From contig JAPOOH010000234.1 of NCBI GenBank assembly GCA_026713505.1, positions 1-6,361 of the forward strand: 6,361 nt of DNA, read 5' to 3'. Positions 1-5,261 of the stretch are shown here, in pieces. The notes under the pieces were generated by a model. That model was not told the DNA's origin. It did not search any database and worked only from the letters and a program-made list of their open reading frames with translations. The position numbers were made by a program, and so were the translations under genes. Position 1 is the stretch's first letter, and the number at the start of each line of letters is the position of its first letter. This stretch comes from Chloroflexota bacterium (GTDB lineage: Bacteria; Chloroflexota; Dehalococcoidia; Lucifugimonadales; Australimonadaceae).

Positions 1-1376
1 AACTTCACCGGCACGTTGTGCTCCACGATGGTCGCAAGCTCGGACATCGTCATCTGGAAGCCGCCGTCACCGGCGATACTCCACACGGGACGATTGGGCT
101 GCGCGAACGCCGCACCCATCGCCGCGGGCACCTCGAACCCCATCGTCCCCAGCCCGCCGGACGTGATCCAGGAGCCGGGCTCCTTGAAGACGTAGTGCTG
201 GGCCGCCCACATCTGGTGCTGGCCCACGCCCGTCACCACGATGGCGCGACCGTCCGTGGCCGCGCACAGCTCCTGCACCACCTGCTGCGGACGGAGCCCG
301 TTGCCCTTGCCGGAGCTCAACGGGTGCTCGGAGCGAAGCGCCTCCAGTTCCGCGATCCACTCGGGACGCGAGACCTGCTCCACCTGCTTCACCAGCGCAT
401 GCAGCACGCGCTTCGCGTCGCCGACGATGGGCACCGTGACGCCCACATTCTTGCCGACCTCGGCCGGGTCGATGTCGATGTGGATGACCTTCGCGTTCGG
501 AGCGAACGCGCTCAACCTGCCGGTGACCCGGTCGTCGAACCGCATCCCGACGCCGATGATGAGGTCCGCGCGGTCTATCGCCCAGTTGTTATACGCCTGG
601 CCGTGCATCCCCGGCATGCCCATGCTCAGGATGTGCTCTCCGGAGAAGCTGCCGATGCCAAGCAGCGTCGTGATGACGGGTATCTGCGCCTTCTCCGCGA
701 TCTCCCGCACCTCCGCGAACGCGCCGGAGATGATCGCGCCGTGCCCCACGAGCAACAGCGGCCGCTGCGACACCTGGATGAGCTGCGCAGCGCGCTTGAT
801 CATCTGCCCGTGCCCCTCCATCGTCGGTTTGTAGGAGGGGAGGTTCACGTGCTCCGGGTAGTCGAAGTCCGCGCTCTCCGTGAGCACGTCGCGCGGCAGG
901 TCGATGAGCACGGGCCCCGGGCGGCCGGTGCGCGCGATGTGGAACGCCTCGCTCATGATGCGCGGGATGTCCGCCGTGTCCATGACGAGGTAGTTGTGCT
1001 TGGTGATAGGCAGCGTGATGCCGGTGGTGTCAGTCTCCTGGAACGCGTCCCGTCCGATGGCGGCGCGCGGCACCTGCCCCGTTATCGCTACCATGGGCAC
1101 GGAGTCCATCATCGCGGTCGCGAGCGGCGTGACGAGGTTGGTCGCCCCCGGTCCCGAGGTCGCGATGGCAACGCCCACCTTGCCGGATGCGCGTGCGTAG
1201 CCGTCCGCCGCGTGGCCGGCGTTCTGCTCGTGCCGCACGAGGATGTGCCGCAGTTGCGGGTACTCCGGCAACGTCTGGTAGAGCGGCAGAATCGCGCCGC
1301 CGGGGAGGCCGAACATGACGTCCGTCCCCTCCCGCACCAGGCTTTCGCAGACCATCTGTGCGCCTGTCAAACGCAA
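1..1376 (-). CDS. ilvB: Acetolactate synthase large subunit, partial (C-terminus off the left edge)
   Basis: Catalytic subunit of acetohydroxyacid synthase: a ThDP- and FAD-dependent cytosolic enzyme that condenses two pyruvates (valine/leucine branch) or pyruvate and 2-oxobutyrate (isoleucine branch). My minus-strand translation gives 458 codons of a family usually about 560-600 aa. The N-terminal ThDP-binding domain contains FGLPGG (22-27) and the catalytic Glu50 in RHEQNAGHAADGYAR, followed by TSGPGATN (73-80). The central FAD domain has GVGMRFDDRVTG (275-286). The C-terminal ThDP domain begins with the GDG motif at 437-439; its downstream Asn pair and the end of the protein are outside the window. 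I chose a TTG start at 1376 because it gives MRLTGAQMVCESL, the usual family N-terminus, and lies 6 nt after an AAGGTGAG ribosome binding site. An ATG at codon 8 would cut into the first helix. ilvN, the regulatory subunit, would be expected next, off the left edge. Expression is probably controlled by the upstream T-box leader. Confidence 0.96.
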   Translation of the reverse strand, partial: MRLTGAQMVCESLVREGTDVMFGLPGGAILPLYQTLPEYPQLRHILVRHEQNAGHAADGYARASGKVGVAIATSGPGATNLVTPLATAMMDSVPMVAITGQVPRAAIGRDAFQETDTTGITLPITKHNYLVMDTADIPRIMSEAFHIARTGRPGPVLIDLPRDVLTESADFDYPEHVNLPSYKPTMEGHGQMIKRAAQLIQVSQRPLLLVGHGAIISGAFAEVREIAEKAQIPVITTLLGIGSFSGEHILSMGMPGMHGQAYNNWAIDRADLIIGVGMRFDDRVTGRLSAFAPNAKVIHIDIDPAEVGKNVGVTVPIVGDAKRVLHALVKQVEQVSRPEWIAELEALRSEHPLSSGKGNGLRPQQVVQELCAATDGRAIVVTGVGQHQMWAAQHYVFKEPGSWITSGGLGTMGFEVPAAMGAAFAQPNRPVWSIAGDGGFQMTMSELATIVEHNVPVK

Positions 1377-1382
1377 GGCTGA

Positions 1383-1390
1383 CTCACCTT
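1383..1390 (-). promoter_or_regulatory. Ribosome binding site of ilvB (supports TTG start)
   Basis: Minus-strand AAGGTGAG lies 6 nt upstream of the TTG at 1376 and complements the 16S 3' end. No in-frame ATG or GTG lies at a workable distance, so this site decides the TTG start over the ATG seven codons later. Confidence 0.7.
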
Positions 1391-1434
1391 CCCTTTCGCT
1401 CGTCGTTCCGTAACCGGAGCGCTCTCCGCGAGGT

Positions 1435-1467
1435 AAAAAAAGGACCCGCCCCATGAAGGGACGGGCC
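1435..1467 (-). terminator. Intrinsic terminator of the ilvB T-box leader
   Basis: Minus-strand GGCCCGTCCC and GGGGCGGGTCC form a GC-rich hairpin with one bulged T and a short TTCAT loop, followed directly by a run of seven T (1441-1435). It lies between the T-box and the ilvB start, and its 5' arm is shared with the antiterminator. Uncharged tRNA binding would disfavour it and allow read-through into ilvB. Confidence 0.88.
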
Positions 1468-1488
1468 GTTGACCCGCGGTACCACCCT
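1457..1488 (-). promoter_or_regulatory. T-box antiterminator
   Basis: The 5' strand is the T-box AGGGTGGTACCGCG (1488-1475), whose AGGG can pair with CCCT at 1460-1457 and whose GCG can pair with the adjoining CGT, leaving the UGGUACC bulge that binds the tRNA acceptor end. The 3' strand overlaps the 5' arm of the terminator, so the two structures exclude each other, as expected for transcriptional control. Confidence 0.8.
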
Positions 1489-1703
1489 ACTTCCCCGGCA
1501 ACATTCAACAGCCGGGGCAGCTTACCTGCGCGGTAACGGCGCGCTCCGCTGGCCCTACGGGATCGGTTCAGGCCAGCCGCTCGGGGACGAGTTCAGGGGG
1601 GCTTGTCCATCGCCGGTCTCGCACCGAGACGACCGGCTCGCTGGGATGCGCTTGCCCCCTACTACTTCCCTTCCTCGCGGATACGGATGTAGAAACCGCC
1701 AAC

Positions 1704-1733
1704 ATGCTAATACAAAGACTCACGCCGAGTCAA
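1704..1733 (-). promoter_or_regulatory. Predicted sigma-70-type promoter of ilvB
   Basis: Minus-strand TTGACT (1733-1728) matches the -35 consensus at 5 of 6 positions. An 18-nt spacer separates it from TAGCAT (1709-1704), a weaker -10 box (4 of 6). Transcription would begin near 1697, about 17 nt before the base of T-box stem I, which is the expected geometry. The alternative -10 TATTAG would leave a 15-nt spacer and fits less well. The -35 lies within the spacer of the perfect inverted repeat at 1717-1749. Confidence 0.55.
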
Positions 1734-1749
1734 CTCTCAGGCGTGAGTC
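1717..1749. repeat. Perfect 10-bp inverted repeat in the ilvB/trpA divergent region (possible operator)
   Basis: GACTCACGCC (1717-1726) and GGCGTGAGTC (1740-1749) are exact reverse complements separated by 13 nt. The centres of the arms are 23 bp apart, close to two helical turns, which would suit a dimeric DNA-binding protein. The spacer contains the predicted -35 of ilvB, and the right arm ends 32 nt before the trpA -10. No T-run follows on either strand and no gene ends here, so a terminator is unlikely. The operator role is inference; the symmetry is directly visible. Confidence 0.6.
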
Positions 1750-1781
1750 GTGCTGATTCCGCACCGCCGTCCGCAACACGA

Positions 1782-1787
1782 TAGACT
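1782..1787 (+). promoter_or_regulatory. Predicted -10 box giving a leaderless trpA transcript
   Basis: TAGACT fits the TANNNT pattern and ends 6 nt before the A of the trpA ATG, so transcription would start at or next to the initiation codon. There is no purine-rich ribosome binding site upstream of this ATG, unlike ilvB, aroF, ribF and tyrS in the same window. No convincing -35 box is visible at 16-18 nt spacing. Prediction from sequence only. Confidence 0.5.
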
Positions 1788-1793
1788 GTCCGC

Positions 1794-2588
1794 ATGTTGG
1801 ACCGCCTGGACAGTGCCCTGGCCCGCGCGCGTAACGAGGGCCGCACCGCTGTAGCCCCGTACGTCACCATAGGGTTCCCCTCGATCGAGGATACCCTTGC
1901 CATCGTTCCTGCCATCGAACAGGCCGGCGCTGACGCCATCGAGCTCGGCGTGCCCTACAGCGACCCGCTCGCCGACGGCCCCGTCATACAGGCGGCGAGC
2001 TACCGGGCGCTGACCGGCGGCGTGGACACGCACGCCTGCATCGAGGCAGTGCGCGACCTGCGTGCCGCAGGGGTGAGCCTCCCGCTCATCTTCATGGGCT
2101 ACTACAACCCCATCCTGCGTTACGGCATCCCCGAGTACGCCGCAGACTGCGCCGACGCCGGGGTCGACGCGCTCATCATCCCCGACCTGCCGCCGGACGA
2201 GGCGGGCGAGTTGCGGGAGGCGGTGGAGGAGCGCGGACTGGGGCTGGTGGCCATGCTCGCACCGACCAGCACGGAGGAGCGCATCGAGCTCGGCTGCGAG
2301 CGCGCCCGTGGTTTCGTCTACTGCGTCAGCGTCACCGGCGTCACCGGCGCGCGGAGCGACCTGCCGGACGACCTGCCGGAGTTCGTCGCGCGGGTGCGGC
2401 GCCACACGGAGCTGCCGGTCGCGGTGGGCTTCGGCATCGCGGAGCGTCGACACGTGGAGCGAGTGGGACAGGTCGCGGACGTGGCTGCCGTTGGAAGCGC
2501 GCTCATCAACGTGATAGATTCCGCCCCGCCCGGCGAGGCGGCTTCCCGGGCCGGCGCGTTCGTACGGGGGCTCACCGCGGCGGGGTGA
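1794..2588 (+). CDS. trpA: Tryptophan synthase alpha subunit
   Basis: TrpA cleaves indole-3-glycerol phosphate to indole and glyceraldehyde 3-phosphate; indole passes through a tunnel to TrpB, which joins it to serine. The 264-aa product is the normal length for this (beta/alpha)8 barrel. The catalytic acids are both present: Glu50 in AIELGVPYSDP and Asp61 in LADGP, corresponding to Glu49 and Asp60 of the Salmonella enzyme. Other family signatures are APYVTIGFPS (21-30), FMGYYNP, GVDALIIPDLPPDE, the VSVTGVTGAR loop and the C-terminal phosphate-binding GFGIAERRHV and GSALIN segments. The ATG start gives the standard N-terminus (LDSALARARNEGRTA) and has no ribosome binding site but a -10 box just upstream. 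trpB is not adjacent, at least inside this window: ilvB lies divergently upstream and aroH follows 93 nt downstream, so trpA heads a gene group of mixed aromatic function. Confidence 0.97.
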   Translation: MLDRLDSALARARNEGRTAVAPYVTIGFPSIEDTLAIVPAIEQAGADAIELGVPYSDPLADGPVIQAASYRALTGGVDTHACIEAVRDLRAAGVSLPLIFMGYYNPILRYGIPEYAADCADAGVDALIIPDLPPDEAGELREAVEERGLGLVAMLAPTSTEERIELGCERARGFVYCVSVTGVTGARSDLPDDLPEFVARVRRHTELPVAVGFGIAERRHVERVGQVADVAAVGSALINVIDSAPPGEAASRAGAFVRGLTAAG

Positions 2589-2597
2589 ATGCTCCCC

Positions 2598-2638
2598 CCG
2601 TGGTGCTCGTGGCGAGCCTGTCGGGCTACGAACCATGG
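2598..2638. repeat. REP-like imperfect hairpin between trpA and aroH
   Basis: The 93-nt gap holds a long hairpin: CCGTGGT (2598-2604) pairs with ACCATGG (2632-2638) and TCGTGGC (2607-2613) pairs with GCTACGA (2625-2631), with a 2-nt bulge and the loop GAGCCTGTCGG. Two of the fourteen pairs are G-T. The core TCGTGGCGAGCCTGTCG followed by ACGAAC resembles, from memory, a widespread extragenic palindrome built around GTGAGCCTGTCGAACCAC; about 24 of 29 positions agree with the form I remember. No T-run follows, so it is not a classical terminator. It may modulate or stabilise the mRNA between the genes, or simply be a decayed repeat copy. Confidence 0.55.
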
Positions 2639-2648
2639 ACCGACCTGC

Positions 2649-2672
2649 CGCTCCGTGCAGGAGCGACCGGAG
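2649..2672 (+). promoter_or_regulatory. Small hairpin and ribosome binding site ahead of aroH
   Basis: CGCTCC (2649-2654) and GGAGCG (2660-2665) form a perfect 6-bp hairpin with loop GTGCA. A GGAG ribosome binding site follows at 2669-2672, 9 nt before the aroH ATG. The site supports the ATG at 2682 as start; the hairpin may be incidental. Confidence 0.45.
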
Positions 2673-2681
2673 ACGATACAC

Positions 2682-3047
2682 ATGCCAACCCTTGGACTGC
2701 GCGGCGCGATAACCGCCGACGCCAACACGCCGGAGGCTATCCTCGACGCAACGGAGGAACTGTTGCGGGAACTCGTGACAGCCAATGACCTTGTCGAGGA
2801 GGACGTAGGCGCGGTATTCTTTACTGCAACCGCGGACCTTACCGCGGAGTTCCCGGCCAAGGCGGCGCGTTTGCGGCTCGGCTGGCTGCAGACCGCACTG
2901 ATGGACAGTTGCGAGATTCCGGTACCTGGCGCGCCGGAGTCCGTCATCCGGGTACTCCTGCTCCTGAATACGGAGAAGCGGAAAGAGGATCTGCGACCCG
3001 TCTACCTGAAGGGCGCTCGGGACCTGCGTGCGCCGGGTGGCGAATGA
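2682..3047 (+). CDS. aroH: Monofunctional chorismate mutase, AroH type
   Basis: Catalyses the Claisen rearrangement of chorismate to prephenate, the first step of the Phe/Tyr branch. The 121-aa product matches the Bacillus subtilis AroH family (trimeric pseudo-alpha/beta barrel, about 120-127 aa) and aligns with the B. subtilis protein, as I recall it, without gaps. Active-site residues fall at identical numbers: Arg7 (LGLRGAIT), Phe57 and Arg63 (EFPAKAAR), Glu78, Arg90 (VIRVLL) and Tyr108 (PVYLKGA). Position 75, Cys in B. subtilis, is Asp here (LMDSCE). The reading frame is open upstream to an ATG at 2589, but those 31 residues are unlike the family and cover the intergenic hairpin; the ATG at 2682, with a GGAG site, gives the standard N-terminus. 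It sits between trpA and DAHP synthase, consistent with an aromatic amino-acid gene group. Confidence 0.95.
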   Translation: MPTLGLRGAITADANTPEAILDATEELLRELVTANDLVEEDVGAVFFTATADLTAEFPAKAARLRLGWLQTALMDSCEIPVPGAPESVIRVLLLLNTEKRKEDLRPVYLKGARDLRAPGGE

Positions 3048-3234
3048 ACCGGCGGAGAGAGATGCGTACAACGCTCGTAATCGAGCCTCGCACTCGTGGC
3101 GTTCAAGCCTCTGGCTGCACGCCCCGGCTCTTCCTGTTTACGCGGCGGGGCGGCGTTAGCGACAGCTATCGCTAGGCTCCGCAGCTGTCCTTCCGCCTCC
3201 GCATTACCGCACGTACAGAAAGGGGATTGCGTTC
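3048..3234. other. Intergenic region aroH-DAHP synthase
   Basis: This 187-nt stretch has no convincing gene. It holds a short hairpin GCTCG-TAAT-CGAGC (3073-3086) and a longer-range pairing CGCCCC (3120-3125)/GGGGCG (3147-3152) with a pyrimidine-rich loop, neither followed by a T-run. TAGGCT at 3173-3178 could be a -10 box for the downstream operon, but I see no matching -35. The ribosome binding site of the next gene, AAAGGGG, is at 3219-3225. A promoter for aroF-ribF-tyrS could lie here, unproven. Confidence 0.4.
3219..3225 (+). promoter_or_regulatory. Ribosome binding site of DAHP synthase gene
   Basis: AAAGGGG ends 9 nt before the ATG at 3235 and is the only purine-rich stretch near the start; it supports that initiation codon. 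Confidence 0.6.
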
Positions 3235-4296
3235 ATGGCGCGTTCCGTTACCGACCTGCATATCAAATCCATAGAACCGCTTGCGTCTCCGGAAGACCTC
3301 CAGCGCAAGCTCCCGCTCACTCCCGCGATGGCCCAATTCGTCGCTGAGGGCCGGGACCAGGTGGAGCGCATCCTGGCCGGGGAGGACTCCCGCCTGCTCG
3401 TCATCGTGGGCCCGTGCTCGATCCATGACGAGAAGGCCGCGTTGGAATACGCCGGCAGGCTCAAGGAGCTCGCCGACCAGATGCGCGACTCGCTCTTCAT
3501 CGTCATGCGCGTCTACTTCGAGAAGCCGCGCACCAGCCTCGGCTGGAAGGGCCTCATCAACGACCCGAACCTCGACGGCTCGTTCGACATCTCGGGCGGC
3601 CTCTACCGAGCGCGAAAGCTGCTCATGCACCTAGCGGAGATGGGCGTGCTCGCCGGGACCGAGTTCCTGGACCCGATCACACCCCAGTACCTCGCCGACC
3701 TCGTATCCTGGGCCGCCATCGGCGCGCGCACGACCGAAAGCCAGACCCACCGGGAGATGGCCAGCGGTCTCAGCATGCCCGTGGGCTTCAAGAACGGCAC
3801 TGACGGCAACTCCCAGATCGCCATCGACGCGATGAAGACTGCCCGCGCTCCGCACGCTTTTCTCGGCATAGACCGCCAGGGCCGCACCTGCATCGTCAGC
3901 ACCAACGGCAACCCGTACGGTCACCTCATCCTGCGCGGCGGCAGCGGCGGCCCCAACTACACGGAGGCCAGCGTCCGGGACGTGCAGTCCAAGCTGGAGG
4001 CCATCGGATTGCCTCCGCGCATCATGGTGGACTGTTCCCATTCCAACTCGGAGAAGGACCACAATCGCCATACCATCGCCTTTCGGGACGAGGTGCGCCA
4101 GCGCCGCGCAGGCAAAGAGCTCATAGTCGGCCTTATGGCGGAGAGCCACCTCTTCGGCGGGCGGCAGGACCTGGGCGACGACCCGTCGCAGCTCCAGTAC
4201 GGCGTCTCCATCACTGACGCCTGCATGGACTGGGAGGAGACCGCCGCGATGCTCACGGAGGCGCACCGGGCGCTGACTCCCGAGCCAGTGGCCTGA
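3235..4296 (+). CDS. aroF: 3-deoxy-7-phosphoheptulonate (DAHP) synthase, type I (AroF/AroG/AroH family)
   Basis: Condenses phosphoenolpyruvate and erythrose 4-phosphate to DAHP, the entry reaction of the shikimate pathway, in the cytosol with a divalent metal. The 353-aa length equals that of the E. coli isozymes (350-356 aa). The metal ligands are present: Cys61 in GPCSIHD, His269 in DCSHSNS, Glu303 in MAESH and Asp328 in SITDACMDW. Substrate-site motifs include MRVYFEKPRT (91-100), GWKGLINDP, GARTTESQTHREMASGL and PVGFKNGTDG (182-191). REMASGLSMPVGFKNG and MVDCSHSNS are closer to the tyrosine-inhibited AroF than to AroG as I recall them. The N-terminal extension needed for the allosteric site is present, and Ser180, whose mutation relieves inhibition in AroG, is kept. 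Feedback inhibition by an aromatic amino acid is therefore likely, but which one is inference. It follows aroH by 187 nt and precedes ribF by 18 nt. Confidence 0.96.
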   Translation: MARSVTDLHIKSIEPLASPEDLQRKLPLTPAMAQFVAEGRDQVERILAGEDSRLLVIVGPCSIHDEKAALEYAGRLKELADQMRDSLFIVMRVYFEKPRTSLGWKGLINDPNLDGSFDISGGLYRARKLLMHLAEMGVLAGTEFLDPITPQYLADLVSWAAIGARTTESQTHREMASGLSMPVGFKNGTDGNSQIAIDAMKTARAPHAFLGIDRQGRTCIVSTNGNPYGHLILRGGSGGPNYTEASVRDVQSKLEAIGLPPRIMVDCSHSNSEKDHNRHTIAFRDEVRQRRAGKELIVGLMAESHLFGGRQDLGDDPSQLQYGVSITDACMDWEETAAMLTEAHRALTPEPVA

Positions 4297-4302
4297 CCGC
4301 CC

Positions 4303-4308
4303 GGGGAG
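4303..4308 (+). promoter_or_regulatory. Ribosome binding site of ribF (supports GTG start)
   Basis: GGGGAG lies 6 nt before the GTG at 4315, inside the 18-nt gap after the DAHP synthase stop codon. It favours this GTG over any later start. Confidence 0.6.
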
Positions 4309-4314
4309 CACCTC

Positions 4315-5259
4315 GTGCCCGACCTCTGTGAAGAGCTGACCGCACACCGGCCGGACCGGCCGGCCGCTGTCGCCTTCGGCGTGTTCGACGGTGTCCATCT
4401 GGGGCATCGCTACGTCCTCGCTACGGTGGTGCGGGCCGCGCAGCAGCGCGGACTCGCGCCCGTCGCGGTCACGCTCGCCAACCACCCGCTTTCCGTGCTC
4501 CGCCCGGAGGTACCAGTGCGCATGCTCACGTCGCTGGATGAGCGGCTCAGCCTTCTCGCTGAAACCGGGGTGGAGGCGGTCGTGCCGGTTGCGTTCACAA
4601 CAGAGGTGTCGCTGCTCACGCCGCGCGAGTTCATGACCGCCCTGCGGGACTGCCTCGGCATGGCCCACTTCGCCGCCGGGCCGGACGTGACGCTCGGCCA
4701 CAACCGGGAAGGGACGCTCCCCGTGCTCACCGCGCTGGGGGACGAGCTCGGTTACACCATGGAATGCGTAGAACAGCTCGCACTGGACGGCGAACCCGCG
4801 CGCAGCACGGCGATACGGCAGGCGCTCGACACGGGCGACGTCGCCCGCGCCGCGCGGATGCTGGGGCGCCCGTTCGCGCTCCAGGGCCCTGTCGTCGAGG
4901 GCGAGCGCAGGGGTGGCGGGCTGCTCGGCTACCCCACCGTGAACCTCGGTGTCGGGCCGAAGCAGGCCATCCCTGCGGACGGCGTCTACGCCGCATGGCT
5001 GCGGCACGGAACGGACCGTCTGCCCGCGGCGGTCAGCATCGGCCACAAGCCGACCTTCCACGAAGGAGGCCCCAGCGTCGTCGAGGCGTTCATCATCGAT
5101 TTCGAAGGCGACCTGTACGGCGAGCGGGTGAAGCTCGAGTTCGTGGAACGGCTGCGGGGACAGGAGAAGTTCGACGGCGTCGACGCACTCGTTGCCGCCA
5201 TGCGGGACGACGTCGCCCGCACCCGGCGTATCCTTGCCCTGCCGCAGGAGGAATCCTGA
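4315..5259 (+). CDS. ribF: Bifunctional riboflavin kinase / FMN adenylyltransferase
   Basis: Makes FMN from riboflavin and ATP and then FAD from FMN and ATP. The 314-aa product has the usual two-domain length. The N-terminal FMN adenylyltransferase domain (about 15-165) begins with FGVFDGVHLGH, whose HLGH (28-31) is the nucleotidyltransferase HxGH motif. NHP at 56-58 matches the usual xPHP region, and STAIRQAL (164-171) matches the S-S/T-T-x-I-R motif. The C-terminal riboflavin kinase domain (about 183-305) has GRPFALQGPVVEGERRG, GYPTVN (205-210, family GxPTxN), ADGVYA, SIGHKPTF, the catalytic Glu257 in VVEAFIIDF, and LYGERVKLEFVERLR. The segment GPDVTLGHNREG departs from the common GxDFRFGxxRxG, but the fold-defining positions remain. 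GTG start with GGGGAG site. Only 2 nt separate it from tyrS, so the two are probably cotranscribed. FAD it makes is a cofactor of the divergent acetolactate synthase. Confidence 0.95.
   Translation: MPDLCEELTAHRPDRPAAVAFGVFDGVHLGHRYVLATVVRAAQQRGLAPVAVTLANHPLSVLRPEVPVRMLTSLDERLSLLAETGVEAVVPVAFTTEVSLLTPREFMTALRDCLGMAHFAAGPDVTLGHNREGTLPVLTALGDELGYTMECVEQLALDGEPARSTAIRQALDTGDVARAARMLGRPFALQGPVVEGERRGGGLLGYPTVNLGVGPKQAIPADGVYAAWLRHGTDRLPAAVSIGHKPTFHEGGPSVVEAFIIDFEGDLYGERVKLEFVERLRGQEKFDGVDALVAAMRDDVARTRRILALPQEES
5246..5252 (+). promoter_or_regulatory. Ribosome binding site of tyrS
   Basis: AGGAGGA lies within the last codons of ribF, 9 nt upstream of the tyrS ATG. It is the strongest Shine-Dalgarno match in the window and points to efficient translation of tyrS from the shared transcript. 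Confidence 0.7.
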
Positions 5260-5261
5260 TC

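Larger units (their letters stand above)
1435..1697 (-). promoter_or_regulatory. T-box riboswitch leader of ilvB, probable leucine (CUC) specifier
   Basis: This is an untranslated leader that senses uncharged tRNA and controls premature termination ahead of ilvB. The near-invariant T-box AGGGTGGTACCGCG is at 1488-1475. Stem I can be drawn with a base CCGC (1680-1677)/GCGG (1580-1577), a middle helix GGGGGC (1659-1654)/GCCCCC (1602-1597) and an apical helix GCCGGTC (1637-1631)/GACCGGC (1618-1612) carrying AGCGAG and GGTGCGA, which resemble the tRNA-elbow-binding bulge and loop. The specifier loop reads GAA-CUC-GUCCCC, with CUC at 1591-1589 followed by a purine, as usual. The acceptor-binding bulge UGGU predicts discriminator A73, which suits tRNA-Leu. 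A stem III (CCCCGGC/GCCGGGG) precedes the T-box. Leucine control of ilv genes by T-boxes with a CUC specifier is known from the Bacillus subtilis ilv-leu operon. The 5' end is inferred from the predicted promoter. I am sure of the T-box and less sure of the specifier identity. Confidence 0.93.

Noticed and set aside
18..1382. 454-codon plus-strand open frame
   Set aside because: It is antisense to ilvB, is Arg/His/Asp-rich without any recognisable domain, and exists because of the high G+C. The opposite strand encodes unmistakable acetolactate synthase.
1469..1756. 95-codon plus-strand open frame opposite the ilvB leader
   Set aside because: It overlays the T-box riboswitch, whose secondary structure explains the sequence. 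No ribosome binding site and no protein-like features.
2589..2681. Upstream ATG extending aroH by 31 residues
   Set aside because: The added residues have no match to the AroH family N-terminus and are encoded by the intergenic hairpin; the ATG at 2682 has a GGAG site and gives the canonical start.
1737..3071. 444-codon minus-strand open frame
   Set aside because: It runs antisense across trpA and aroH, both identified by catalytic residues; its composition is typical of a GC-rich shadow frame.
3120..3152. Possible intrinsic terminator between aroH and DAHP synthase
   Set aside because: The CGCCCC/GGGGCG pairing has a long 21-nt loop and no T-run afterwards.
3048..3347. Small plus-strand open frames at 2909-3175 and 3096-3347
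   Set aside because: They overlap aroH or the DAHP synthase gene in other frames and lack ribosome binding sites and recognisable sequence.
3631..5061. 476-codon minus-strand open frame
   Set aside because: Antisense to DAHP synthase and ribF, crossing the boundary of both; no domain motifs seen.
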